From positions 3,968,001-4,032,000 of the forward strand of contig JAWZSP010000002.1 in the NCBI GenBank assembly GCA_034401135.1: a stretch of DNA of 64,000 nucleotides, given 5' to 3'. The first letter of the stretch is position 1. Each line of letters opens with the position of its first letter. Shown here piece by piece: positions 22,430 through 32,689 of this stretch. This stretch comes from Volutella citrinella (lineage: Eukaryota; Ascomycota; Sordariomycetes; Hypocreales; Nectriaceae). The translations under genes and the position numbers were made by a program. The notes below the pieces were generated by a model, which did not search any database, had not been told where the DNA came from, and saw nothing but the letters and a program-made list of their open reading frames with translations.

Positions 22430-23147
22430 GCTGGGAGTCAGGCCGGACGCTGGAAGTACGGAACATTGCAGGCTCTTGACTATTGAATCCGGCTCGCGCT
22501 CTCGCTTTCGCGGGAGGCGGAGGAGAAGGATGGGGTCAATTTAGCGAGGGATGTATTTGGTGCAAGGCGTCATGGAATCGAAATACCAGGAACAAGCTAT
22601 GCTGGGGACGAGAGACGGGCGATTATGGGACCCGAAGCTTGTAGTTCTATTCGCCCGAGGCTGAGGTTCCTCGATGGCTATCTAGCATTGTGTCTAGGTA
22701 ACATATTCTGCAGGGGAATACTAAGTTACAATCCATCAAAACTCCGCCCTCTTGCCGTAGAAAGGGAGGCTCCCCATCGCTTGACGGGACAACCGATCCC
22801 CAAAGCATAGGCTAAACCATGGCGTGGTGCCCCGTTTCATGATGCAAATCGTCAGCGCTCTCTTTGATCGTCCAGAACACCGCCACCGCGAGGGGCGGCG
22901 GTGTTCGTTCAGATCGACTGGTAGCGGCCGGCCCGAGAGGTTACGCGCGCAGAACAAGCTGCTGCTAAACCGTCTTCAGACGCGGCACAAGTCGACATTC
23001 AAGGCTCATCATCCGATTGCAGTGGTATCTCGTTTTCCGCCCAGGGCCCGCCCATCGCTAGCACTGGGCCATGGCGAAGCGCATGCCATGCCCAGAGGTC
23101 CAAGTCATACGTCGTCAATATTGTGTGATGGCTTGCGCCGCCGTCAT
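22430..23147. other. Convergent intergenic region, no gene recognised
   Basis: About 720 bases between the ends of the Zn2Cys6 gene (plus) and RIO1 (minus). Small frames overlap on both strands and none has features. It presumably holds both 3' UTRs. Confidence 0.5.
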
Positions 23148-24893
23148 CTACTTCTTACGTCGCGATGTGCTGGCCACGATTTTCTTCTTGAGGTGCTTGG
23201 GCATCTTCTCTTTTCGCTTCTCACGCTTTTCCTCCTTGACTGCCTGCTTGTGTAGCTAGATCCCACTGTTAGCATCGGGGGAGCACGGGAATTCAGTCAC
23301 CAGAGTGAGAGAACAAACCTTCTTCTCGTCCTTGTCTTCGAAACGACGGCCGCGAGGACGTCCCTTCTCAAACTGAGAATCGTCACCCGACTCGTCACTG
23401 TCAAGCTCGGCGCCCTCACCGGACTCGTCTTCTGAAGCGACATCCTCGCTCTTCTCCTTCTCCTCATCACCCTTGGGAGCGACCACTTGTTCGGCAAGCA
23501 GGTTGGCATAGACGAGATCCTTGCCTTCACCCTTGCCAACCTTCTGGGCGTCCTTCTCAATGTCGTAAACCTGCTCCAGCGTTTGGGGGATGTACTGGTT
23601 TCTGAAAACTTCGTTGTCGACTTCCAGCTGAGCCAACTGGTCCGCATCAGATGCAACAGGGGGCCTGGTCTCGTAGAGGCGCTCGATAGTCTCAGACATG
23701 GCTGGTTCCTCAACAGCACCGTCGACTACTGTGATGAAGTCAAAGACGGCCCGGTCGGCCAGGGTGTCGACACCCTTTCGTCGGAAGAAATCGCCGACGT
23801 TCTTGATATCCATTCGCAGAAACTCAAGCGACCGAGGGTGGTCCGGCTCAACGCTCTGCGATACATCGATAATATACAGCTGGCCAGCATTGTACAGGAT
23901 ATTGTACTCGCTTAGATCGGCGTGCACAAGCCTACAGACGTGGTAAATACGTCGCATGAGGCCAAGGGCCTGGACGTATAGCTTCTGCCACTGTTCGTCG
24001 ACATCATCACCAGTAAGGGTTGCATCGCGTAGACGAGGGTACGCCCATCCCTTCCTGTCTCCGAGGAATCCCATGACTAGGACATGGAGCTTCAGCTGGA
24101 TAGGCTCCGGGCAGGGAATGCCGGCGTTATAAATTCGTCGAAGGTTTCGGAACTCCTTCTCGGCCCACAGCTTGACCATCTTGCGGTTGTTTCCCTTGTC
24201 GAAGCCGCCCTTGAAACGATGTTCGCCGGTGATGTAACGCTCTCGGTCCTTGAAGCTAAGAATAGCCGTCTTGTAGACCTTGATGGCTCGCTGTGTCGAC
24301 TCGCCCGTTGCATCGTCGTAGAGGACGGCACCGTACACGTTGGCTTCCTTTCCGGTGCTGATAGCTCCGTGAACCTCGGTAACAAAACCGCGGTTGATCA
24401 TCTGCAAAAGGATCATCCTGGTGCGCTGGTCGAGCACCTGGTCGCTCGTGGCACGGTCCGCCTTGTCCTTATCCTTGCTGGCCTCCTGTTTGCCGCTGTC
24501 GAGGCGGATCTTGGCGGCATGCTTGGACAGGGCCGAGATCTGGTCATCAATACTGGCCAAGGTGTTGGCGGCAGGCTTCTGCTGGTTGGAGCGAGGCAGA
24601 GCAACACCACCGTCGGCGCCCTGGAGCTGGCGTTGGCGGTTGTAAGACTTGGTGAGGTCACCAGCCTCGCCGGACCACTCCTCCTCATCTATATCGGCAT
24701 CCTCTTCGAAGATATCGTCGAAGTCATCGTCGCCCTCGGCGTCCTCGGGGTGAGGGGCACCCCGGGGCATGCGTACCTCCGGGGGCACGTCTTGGGTCTG
24801 CTCGTAGCCGTGGTTGGCTGTGTATGTGTATGGGGGTTGGTGGGGAGCGGCCGGCGAGCCAGCGCCAGCGGCTGCATCTCCTTCGGCACTCAT
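23148..24893 (-). CDS. RIO1: RIO1 atypical protein kinase
   Basis: Two exons: 24893-23319 and 23255-23148, 560 residues. The 63-nt intron (GTTTGT, GCTAAC branch, CTAG acceptor) must be removed to recover the lysine-rich end (KHLKKKIVAS, then SRRKK), which is typical of RIO1. The N-terminal 75 residues are acidic (DDDFDDIFEEDADIDEEE). The RIO fold shows the flexible-loop nucleotide motif STGKEANVYGA (179-189), catalytic Lys205 (RAIKVYKT), HADLSEYN with Asp326, and metal-binding Asp343 in IIDVSQSVEPDHP. RIO1 acts in the cytoplasm in final 18S rRNA processing and release of factors from pre-40S particles, so it is an essential housekeeping gene. All key residues are present. The start is the only upstream ATG in frame. 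Confidence 0.97.
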
Positions 24894-26114
24894 AATAAAT
24901 GGGTGGCGTCGTGGAGAGTTGGAAGGTATTTTTGGATTTGGTGCACGAGTGTGTCTGTCCGGCTTGGAATTTTTTATCCCACCTTGATAGTTTGCACAGT
25001 ATTGCGGCAGACAGGCACGCGGGGCTCAGGTGCTTATCTTATCGCACTTTCCTATTTTTCACTTGCTCTTTCCCCCTCAATGGCGGGGTTCTTATGGGCG
25101 CTTTTTCTTCAGACCTGATGAGTCATGAAGTGGAGTCTCTTGCAGGCATCACTCCGTCCGTGTTGCAAGTCTGAGTGCTGCACTGAGACGGAGTACTTTT
25201 GTGAGAGTTGCAATGCCATTTTTCATCACGATGATTCATGATGTATGGAGCTTCATCTTACGGCCTGCCCGGATGACTGTTCTTGCTGACGTCTCGCACT
25301 CCGCCCCATCCCAAGTCCGGAACATTTGAGTCACTCACACTCTAAACGCGTACTGCATCTGAATCGAGGATATCCAGAGCGTCTTGGGGGCAGGTAAGGC
25401 AGGGCCTAGAATTATATGCCAAGAATTGCACGCTTTTTTTCGCGGTTTCTCTTTGGCTCGGATGCCTTAGTTGCGGTTGCCGGCTCCGAATTGACAGATC
25501 TGTCTATCCCGCGCTAAGGTTTCAAGGATCTGGTGGTGTTCGTTTTGGCAGGCTCCGCAATAACGGCGGGCTTGCTGCCCATCACCAAAGGTTGTTCGGA
25601 TGCATTCATTATATAGTCCTGGTAAATTTGCCAAGAGGCGCTTGGCTAGATGCGACCCTCTGCTCCCGTGGCTGGTTTTACAACATTAGATCTAAGATGG
25701 TGGCGCCCACTCCACGCCCGCGGTTCTGGGAACGGTGTATCAAGAATGGCCAAGACATACATGAGCTTATTTGTTAATTTCGCCTCCCGTTGTTCGAGAC
25801 CTCCCTGGATTTCGTCTTCTTGTGCGTGTAATTCCCGGGTTGCATTCCAGGGTGATGCGCTAGGCGGCCGATCCTAATACCGAACATGAATCCATGTGTT
25901 TGCTTGCTGAGTCTCTTCCAGCTGCTGGGTCTTGGCGATGATCTCGCAGTGACCTTTTCAGGTCGGTATTAAGAGTTAAATATGTTTACCGAATTCTGCT
26001 CTTGATGAAATACAGAAGCTGTCCCGTTTCCGCTCATGGACTGTTCTGCTGCATTGGTGATCTCAGTTTACCTCGTCCCCTGAGCAGTCTGATCCCGTTG
26101 CCCAAACCTCCACG
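24894..26114. other. Divergent intergenic region, no gene recognised
   Basis: About 1.2 kb between RIO1 (minus) and the aspartic protease (plus). It is more AT-balanced than the surrounding genes. No open frame above 92 codons and no domain features. It holds both promoters. Confidence 0.55.
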
Positions 26115-27762
26115 ATGAAAGCGCATATTCTCACTCTTGTGGCCGCCCGCCTGGTGGGATGGACGTCGGCACTCCCTTTTGAGTTAAACGAGGGAGAGGT
26201 CGCGAGTACTACCACGGATGAGTCCCCGGTCCCTGAAGTCCCTGCTGTCAAATCTACTATTACCGAACCCACCAATATCGAGTACGTTCCCGGTAACAGT
26301 GGCAACTCGAAACCCGAAGACTCCCATGTCTCTGGGGCCAAAAGGGCCGCCGAATCCGACAATATTCGCGAGACTGATGATTCAGGGGGACTTCCCACTG
26401 TCCAATTTGACGAAGACGCGGACGATGCTGAAGTCATCGAACATGTCCCTGGTCATAAAGGTTGTAGGGTCAAGCAGATTCTCAACCCCAACTACGAGAA
26501 GATGGAGGCGGATGAGGCGGTACTCAAGGTGCGCGCCAAGTATGGAGCAAGCGTAACGGCAGAGCAACAGACTGCGATTGAGGAAAACCCGAAGCTCAAC
26601 CAAAAATACAGCTCCATGATAAGCGCGAGAGCCCGTAAGTTGACCGTACCTGTCGCGAGAGGTTCCTGCCCTGACCAAGACACAGAATCCGGCAAGGTTA
26701 GCAGCATATCAGCGACGCCGCCCCAGTACTACGACTCGCAATACGTGATCCCCGTCAAGATTGGGACCCCGCCCCAGGCGATTACCATGAACCTCGATAC
26801 GGGCTCGGCAGACCTGTAAGTCGTCTCATATACGATGCTGTAGCTTGCCAAGGGTTGCTAACAATGGGTTCAGCTGGGTCTTTTCCACCGACACGCCGGC
26901 CAAGCAGCGGGCAGGCCACACCATATACACCCCGAAGAAGTCGTCGACAAGCAAGAAGATGGCGGGCTTGTCCTGGAGCTTGCAGTATGGCGACGGCACC
27001 AGCGCCGGGGGCATCGTATACCGGGACCGGGTCACACTTGGCAACACGGCCTTTGCGTCGCAGGCAGTCGAGTCGGCGACGACCATGTCTCAGGAAATTG
27101 CCGCCGACACGTTCTCGTCGGGTATCATGGGCATGGCATTCAGCAGCGCCAACAGCGTGCGGCCGACGCCGCAAAAGACCTTCTTCGAGAACGTGAAGGG
27201 CAACCTGGCGCTGCCCATCTTCACGGCCAACCTGCACAAGGGCCGGCCTGGGACCTACAACTTTGGCTTCATCAACAAGGCCGAGTACACCGGGCCCATC
27301 GCCTTCACACCGCTCATCGACAAAACCTCCTTCTGGAAGATCAACCTCTCAGGATACCAGATCCAGAAGGGCAAGAGCGCCGGGCCTTACGTGGCGCGCC
27401 AGATGCCCGCCATTGTCGACACGGGCACAACGCTGCTGATGTTGCCGCAGGACATTGTCAAGGCCTACTACGCCAAGGTGCCCGGGGCGGCCATGGACTC
27501 GTTCCGCGGCGTCATGACGTTTCCGTGCAATGCGGAGCTGCCCACCTTTAAATTTGGCATCGGGTCGTACCGTGGCATCATCCCGCCCAGCTACATGAAC
27601 TATGGCAGGCTCACGGCGTCGACATGCTACGGCGGTCTGCAGTCATCGGATGGCATGAGCTTCTCCATCCTCGGGGACATTCTTCTCAAGGCCCAATTTG
27701 TTGTGTTTGACATTGGTCAGAGGCAGGTAGGCTTTGCGAACAAGAAGACGGGCGACATTTAG
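26115..27762 (+). CDS. Secreted pepsin-type aspartic protease (A1)
   Basis: Three exons: 26115-26634, 26686-26815 and 26874-27762, giving 512 residues. Intron 1 (51 nt, GTAAGT, CTGAC branch) is in frame and would otherwise add 17 residues. Intron 2 (58 nt, GCTAAC branch) joins DL to WVFSTDTP. A signal peptide covers about 1-20. An unusually long acidic prosegment (about 20-185) precedes the mature domain, which starts near YYDSQYVIPVKIGTPPQ. Catalytic aspartates are Asp211 (DTGSADLWVF) and Asp399 (DTGTTLLMLP). The flap is LQYGDGTSAGG. The closing FSILGDILLKAQFVVFD and VGFANKK are standard for fungal endothiapepsin relatives. It likely acts extracellularly at acid pH after self-removal of the propeptide. 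No GPI signal is seen. Confidence 0.92.
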
Positions 27763-28530
27763 TAGACCTGTTCATTGCTCGTGGACTCATGGAGGCTGGT
27801 GTTGTGAGCTTGTCGAGATTGCCACACTAATAATTCATGCAAATACATGTTTTTGTAATTATTGCTAGTTTTACCTGCGTCGATTCTCGGCTTTCCGTAC
27901 CAGTAGAGCCGGAAGATGGAGCAGCTGATATTTCCATCACATTAGAAATCCGGGCTGATTCTTGTCTCCGAGAGGTGGGGTTAGGTGAATCTAGTACGTG
28001 GTTGAGCCCCATAAAATGGCGATCAAATGCGGGGAGCCGGCGGGCGCGATGGAGCCATCGGAAGCCAGCCTGACAAATCGAGCGAGGCGATAAAGTGAAA
28101 TGAAGCCATCGACGTGGGGACTGTGTAAAGCAAATGCCGTTTTCGACGGATGCATTGCAGGGTATGGAGATACCATAACACCATGAGGGCTCCCGGGGAT
28201 GAGCAATGACGGGGAGGTTGATGGAAGAGCAGGCCAAGAAAAGGCTGTTGAGCGCCACCTGCGGAGTAACAAGGGGGATCCCAACATTACAGGACAACCT
28301 CGGATCGGGATGTCGCGAGAGAGGAGGGCGAGCCGGGTGCATGTCATGACAAGCAACGCACAACGTGCCATGATACGACGCACGGCCAGCTCTCGTGTCC
28401 TATCCCCGGTCCACACACCGAATACCCTCATAGCCCATCCCAGCCCGCCGGAAGCTCCTAGCTCCGTCAATGAGACACGCACCCGCACTAGGACGGGACG
28501 GCTGGCGGCACTGTAAGCAGTAAGCAAGCG
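27763..28530. other. Intergenic region, no gene recognised
   Basis: About 770 bases between two plus-strand genes. A minus-strand open frame crosses it but is the antisense shadow of the next gene. Nothing else is seen. Confidence 0.5.
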
Positions 28531-29622
28531 ATGCAGCCATTTAAGCCCTCGCCGTCGCCGCCGTCGCCAGGTCCGGAAGGGATGAACGGCGACGACCACG
28601 ACGCGGCGGCGCCACTGCAACTCTCGACCGAGAACCTCCAAGCCCTCGACCGCCTCAACGACCCGCACCTGCACCTCGCCGCCATGGCCGACCGCATCCT
28701 CGTCCTCGGCGCCGGCGAGCTGGGGCTCAGCGTCCTCGAGGCCCTCGCCCACCACCCGTCGCGCCGCGATAAGCAGGCTCACCTCGCCGTGCTGCTGCGC
28801 CAGGCCACCCTCGACTCGGCCGCGCCCGCGAAGAAGAAGTTGACGCAGCGCATCCGCGCCCTCGGCGTCGACTTTGAGTCCGCAGACGTGACTGCCGCCT
28901 CGGTCGACGAGCTGGCCGCCATCTTCGCAAAGTACACCGTCGTTGTCTCGTGCAACGGCATGGGCCTGCCGCCTGGCACCCAGGCCAAGCTGCTCGACGC
29001 CGTCCTGGCTGCCGGCGTGCGCCGCTTCTTCCCCTGGCAGTTTGGCATGGACTACGATGCCATTGGCGCCGGCAGCTCCCAGGACCTGTTTGACGAGCAG
29101 CTCGACGTGCGTCGCGGCCTGCGCGCCCAGACGGCCGTTGACTGGACCATTGTGTCGACCGGCCTCTTCATGAGCTTCCTGTTCCTCGCCGACTTTGGTG
29201 TTGTTGACCTCGGCGCCCACGTCGTGCGTGCGTTGGGCAGTTGGGATAATGAGATCACCGTCACCACGCCCTTCGACATTGGCCGCGTCACGGCCGACCT
29301 GGTGCTGGAGCCCGGCGACGTGCACCACCAGGTCGTCTACACCGCCGGTGAGACCATTTCATACGCCGCGCTGGCGGACCTAGTGGAGCGCCGCTTCGGC
29401 CCCGGCTTTGGGCGCGAGCTGTGGGACGCCGCGGCGCTGCGCCGCCAGCTGGACGAGGACCCGGGGAGCACAATGGTCAAGTACAGGGAGACGTTTGCGC
29501 AGGGTCGCGGCGTGGCATGGGACGCCAAGGGTACTGTGAATGTGCAGCGGGGGATCACCATGACGGACATTGACTCATATCTCGAGACTGTCGTTGCAAA
29601 AGAGGCGACGGGTACAGCATGA
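28531..29622 (+). CDS. NmrA-like / isoflavone-reductase-like family protein
   Basis: A single-exon 363-residue protein. The Rossmann glycine motif is RILVLGAGELG (about 55-65), at the start of an NAD(P)-binding domain. It continues with VVVSCNGMGLPPGTQ and FFPWQFGMDYDA, an arrangement typical of fungal isoflavone-reductase/PCBER-like NmrA proteins. Members are either NADPH-dependent reductases of phenolics or redox-sensing regulators; the sequence does not choose between them. The first 51 residues are Pro/Asp-rich and probably disordered. Translation may start instead at the in-frame ATG at 28684, just before the Rossmann strand. Its stop lies only 51 bases from the stop of the convergent DEDDh-like gene. 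Confidence 0.8.
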   Translation: MQPFKPSPSPPSPGPEGMNGDDHDAAAPLQLSTENLQALDRLNDPHLHLAAMADRILVLGAGELGLSVLEALAHHPSRRDKQAHLAVLLRQATLDSAAPAKKKLTQRIRALGVDFESADVTAASVDELAAIFAKYTVVVSCNGMGLPPGTQAKLLDAVLAAGVRRFFPWQFGMDYDAIGAGSSQDLFDEQLDVRRGLRAQTAVDWTIVSTGLFMSFLFLADFGVVDLGAHVVRALGSWDNEITVTTPFDIGRVTADLVLEPGDVHHQVVYTAGETISYAALADLVERRFGPGFGRELWDAAALRRQLDEDPGSTMVKYRETFAQGRGVAWDAKGTVNVQRGITMTDIDSYLETVVAKEATGTA

Positions 29623-29673
29623 AGGGCATTTCTTTTGCAGACAAAAAGCAACGATGTACATATTATGACAGCA

Positions 29674-30888
29674 TTAGATGATCCAATGCAACATCTCCCA
29701 CTCAGGCAAACAGCCCAGAACCCGATCCTTCCAGCCGACCTGCGCTTCGCCCTCGCCTTCTCGCTTGTTCTCATTCCCGCCATTTCCTCCTTGGGTGACA
29801 GCTGCATATGGGATTGGAGGCGACGTCGACTCAGCAGAAGCAGTCAAGTCACCACGCAAACGAGGCTCGCTTTCCACATTGTCCTTCTTCGCTATTTTCG
29901 CTTCCCGGCTTGCATGTATTCGAGCCAGCATCGTGGTGTCCCAAGCCTTCCATTGATCTGGGGTGGTTGGAAGAAACAAATGAGCAATCTTCGGAGGCTC
30001 GTCGTTTGCACCTTCGCATCGAGCTCGTTTTGGTGCTCGTTCTACGCAAACCAGGTCCGGTGAAGCAGTATCCTTCCTCTTCAATTGTCGCTTTAGTGCC
30101 TGTTTTGACAGGGGCTTGGTCATCCACTCCAGCTGATTCAAGGCGCCGGGAACAGCCAACCGCCCAATTTGAGCCAACCTCTCCAGTCTTGTTTCTGAGG
30201 CCACTTGAAGATCTTCATTGTGTTTGTAGTAGCTTTGAATGAGGATTAACAAGGCTCTTAGGGCGAAATGTGCATCATTGCCGGCAGAATGCAGGTTGGC
30301 GAACGGAATCTGAAGGAACCACAACAGGTTGGCAAGAGTCTGTGGTCTCTCCAATCGAGTAATGTCGCGAAAGAGCGCAGATGTGTCCATAATGTCAATG
30401 ATCGAGGTCTGGAGATCGAATTCGAGGTATTGTAAAACCTTGCGCTCGTTGCCGGCATCGTGGGCCACAAGTACTATGTTCCTTTCGCGTGGCATCAGCG
30501 ATTCCAGGATTGGCGCGATGTCTTCCACTTCAATCGTCATTGTTTCACCAAACAAAAATTTTTCTGAAGCAGAGGCGATATATTTAGGCGAGCCAAGAGC
30601 AAAGTTATACGTTCTGATGACATCCTCCTGTGAGGCTTGCAAATCTCTTGTGTCGAGGATTGCAACTCCCAGCTGGCCGGAAACGTTGGAGGAGTCGCCT
30701 GATTGGAGGATTGACATTGGGTTCTCGAAATCTATTGCGATGAGAACCGCCTCCTTGGAAGTGAGAGGATCCCCCGGGGTCGTTATCCCAAGGCAGTCAT
30801 ACAGAAGTTGCAGTCTCTCTCTTGCAGCCTCGGCACGCCGAACCTGGCTCCAACGAATGCGGGGGACTCTTGGACGTGGGTTTGGCAT
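29674..30888 (-). CDS. Gfd2/YDR514C-like DEDDh exonuclease-fold protein
   Basis: A single-exon 404-residue protein from the ATG at 30888. The frame stays open to 31059, but the upstream codons look like leader and a TATA-like element sits at 30971-30980, about 85 bases before this ATG. A DEDDh ribonuclease-H-like layout is visible: Asp53 and Glu55 in AIDFEN, the VLVAHDAGNERKVLQYL block, and HSAGNDAHFALRALL carrying the final His/Asp pair. This matches the Gfd2/YDR514C-like domain of fungal proteins. The C-terminal 130 residues are basic and then low complexity. Function is probably a 3'-5' exonuclease or nucleic-acid-binding relative, inferred from fold only. Yeast Gfd2 is linked to mRNA export, but that cannot be assumed here. 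Confidence 0.72.
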   Translation of the reverse strand: MPNPRPRVPRIRWSQVRRAEAARERLQLLYDCLGITTPGDPLTSKEAVLIAIDFENPMSILQSGDSSNVSGQLGVAILDTRDLQASQEDVIRTYNFALGSPKYIASASEKFLFGETMTIEVEDIAPILESLMPRERNIVLVAHDAGNERKVLQYLEFDLQTSIIDIMDTSALFRDITRLERPQTLANLLWFLQIPFANLHSAGNDAHFALRALLILIQSYYKHNEDLQVASETRLERLAQIGRLAVPGALNQLEWMTKPLSKQALKRQLKRKDTASPDLVCVERAPKRARCEGANDEPPKIAHLFLPTTPDQWKAWDTTMLARIHASREAKIAKKDNVESEPRLRGDLTASAESTSPPIPYAAVTQGGNGGNENKREGEGEAQVGWKDRVLGCLPEWEMLHWII

Positions 30889-30970
30889 GTTGCGCAGGTG
30901 ATTCGAAGAGGAGATGGCGAAATTGAATTGTGTTGAGAAAAAAGTTGGGAAAGCAAGGCGGGCGGTTGAA

Positions 30971-30980
30971 AATATATATG
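30971..30980 (-). promoter_or_regulatory. TATA-like element of the DEDDh-fold gene
   Basis: On the minus strand this reads CATATATATT, about 85 bases upstream of the ATG at 30888. It lies inside the frame that would be coding if the gene started at 31059, so it favours the downstream start. Confidence 0.4.
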
Positions 30981-31234
30981 TATGGGTGAGGTTTCTCCGA
31001 AGGCAGGAAGGAGCGCCTCTCGCAGCACCTTTGTGGAAACCAACATGATTCACAGCCATGCACCTTGACGTCCAGAATCCAAACCGACTACCACGTGTGC
31101 CAGATTAGTCGAGGATCAAGCGCACATAAGGTTAAGTTGCTTCTGGCATGCCCATATTTATCTAGTTCAATAGACCAACCTATTTCTCTCGTCGCCTGCG
31201 TCTCAAGTCGCTGAAGAGGAAAGTGATTGGATTT

Positions 31235-31918
31235 TCAGGACGCAATCCGAACATAGCCGTCGTCTATCATTTTACTCACTTCTCGATAAATGTCACCATC
31301 AGTTAAAATGTGTACTTTGGATGCCAAGACAGATTCCATCCAGCCTCTTCCTTCAGAAGATTGCACCAGCGTCGGTAGAGTAGAGTAGCTCTGAAGGTCA
31401 CCATCAACATGAAAGCAAAATGAGAGCCCAAAACTGTCGCTGGTAAGCTGCCCAATGGCCAAGGGCAGGGACAGGCGACGTTTTTTGCCGAATATTGCAA
31501 AAACAACGTCACTAGCCGCGTCCATTACGGTAAATGGAACCAAAAAAGCCATGTGAGGGATGGTAAAGAACTTGGCTAGCAGATGCGCGTCCTCCAGGGT
31601 GAAGTCCGCCCAGGCACTCAAAAACTGTGAACTGCTTCGAGTAAGGTCTTTGTGGAGCTGCACAATGTCCCATACTATCCACATCAACGCTCGCACCTTG
31701 TAAGTAGAACTGGAGAAGTCCCTAGCCTTGCCCGCTGTTCGAGCGATAAACCTGCTGATGGACCGAGTAGTTTGCTTCTCCCAGGCCGGCGGAGCAGTCC
31801 GCTCGCGCCGGACAGGTCCTTGTAGATTCCCCCGTACCGTCGAAATTTCAACAGACGCGTCGAGCATGAAAATGTCGCTTGTGCTAGTACCGAAACACAT
31901 TTCACGAGGGTCGAGCAA
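31235..31918 (-). CDS. Unrecognised ORF, possibly a partial gene
   Basis: I do not recognise this frame. It is open for 227 codons on the minus strand and stays open upstream to a stop near 32050 without an ATG. The first ATGs in frame are internal (MCFG, near 31900). The composition is protein-like: hydrophobic helices such as ALMWIVWDIVQLHKDL and FFTIPHMAFLVPFTVMDA, and a charged end KMIDDGYVRIAS. It may be the last exon of a gene whose first exon is decayed or spliced from farther upstream, or a pseudogene fragment next to the decayed nucleotidyltransferase-like sequence at 32330-32400. No function is proposed. Confidence 0.35.
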   Translation of the reverse strand: MLDPREMCFGTSTSDIFMLDASVEISTVRGNLQGPVRRERTAPPAWEKQTTRSISRFIARTAGKARDFSSSTYKVRALMWIVWDIVQLHKDLTRSSSQFLSAWADFTLEDAHLLAKFFTIPHMAFLVPFTVMDAASDVVFAIFGKKRRLSLPLAIGQLTSDSFGLSFCFHVDGDLQSYSTLPTLVQSSEGRGWMESVLASKVHILTDGDIYREVSKMIDDGYVRIAS

Positions 31919-32329
31919 AATCTGGGTGAATATGGGCTGAGTCGAAACGGTTAGGTAGGCGAGAACTGTCGCAGGCTGTGGTAATGAAACAAGAATTTTG
32001 GCAATGCGGCAGACGCGCCGTTGCAGGCGACATCTTATGTATCTCTGTCAGAGTGGCATTTCTACATTGTGCTGAGCTATTTTGCGTGCCATGGCCAGTC
32101 CCAATTTGTTACAGCCTACAGGACCAATACTGAATGATGGTGTTCGACGATTGGCACTACTCGCTGCCCGCATTTCCATGTCATTGCGAAAGTGCAAGAG
32201 GCTTATCAAAAATCCGAGGGGGAAGGAGCCGCCAAAAGTTTATTGGCTATATCTTCCCCGTTCATGCTACGCAGTTGGCCTCCTTCCGGCCAATCTGCCT
32301 TACATGGCCTTGACGGTTGGCATCGTCAG
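31919..32329. other. Intergenic stretch next to the unrecognised ORF
   Basis: No gene is supported. The upstream extension of the minus-strand ORF runs into this region without a start codon. An open plus frame at 32082-32384 overlaps the decayed nucleotidyltransferase-like remnant. Confidence 0.4.
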
Positions 32330-32400
32330 GCAGATTTCCATGGTAGCACCAGCCAGGATCTTTGTCTGCATGGCGAGAAGATAGCGCAGGTTGAGGAGGG
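32330..32400 (+). pseudogene. Decayed fragment of a nucleotidyltransferase-like gene
   Basis: The stretch from about 32351 resembles 33080-33123 of the neighbouring NTase-fold gene: about 35 of 44 bases match with a one-base gap. At protein level ARIFV followed, after a frameshift, by GEKIAQVE parallels ARIFVRVGEQTAQID. The frame is broken by a one-base deletion and then a stop. Most differences are transitions. Only this short core is visible by eye, so the true extent is unknown. Confidence 0.5.
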
Positions 32401-32689
32401 AAGGTAACTAAGTCTACGCTATATATGTTATATCTACCCATACGTTGCAGGGAGGTTCTGCTGGGTGCAGCTTACCATGCATGGGGGTTGGTCAATAGGG
32501 TAACGTGGTATCAGGCTTCCCCACGACTGCGACAGGCATTGCGCCTTCGGGCTGACACCACAGCGGTCGGTCAGTTGAAGCGCCACCGTCTACGATTTTA
32601 ACTTGCTGGATGCAAAAACCTAAGGCCCTGTCAAATCAGTCAACTCTAAGTGACTCACTGCGGTCATCAAGGTGCGCCCCAACTTCAGT

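Noticed and set aside
24084..25118. 344-codon plus-strand frame opposite RIO1
   Set aside because: Most of it is the complement of the RIO1 kinase domain. The Leu/Val-rich look that resembles membrane segments comes from antisense codons.
27991..29328. 445-codon minus-strand frame opposite the NmrA-like gene
   Set aside because: Antisense of the Rossmann-fold gene, extending by chance into the upstream intergenic region.
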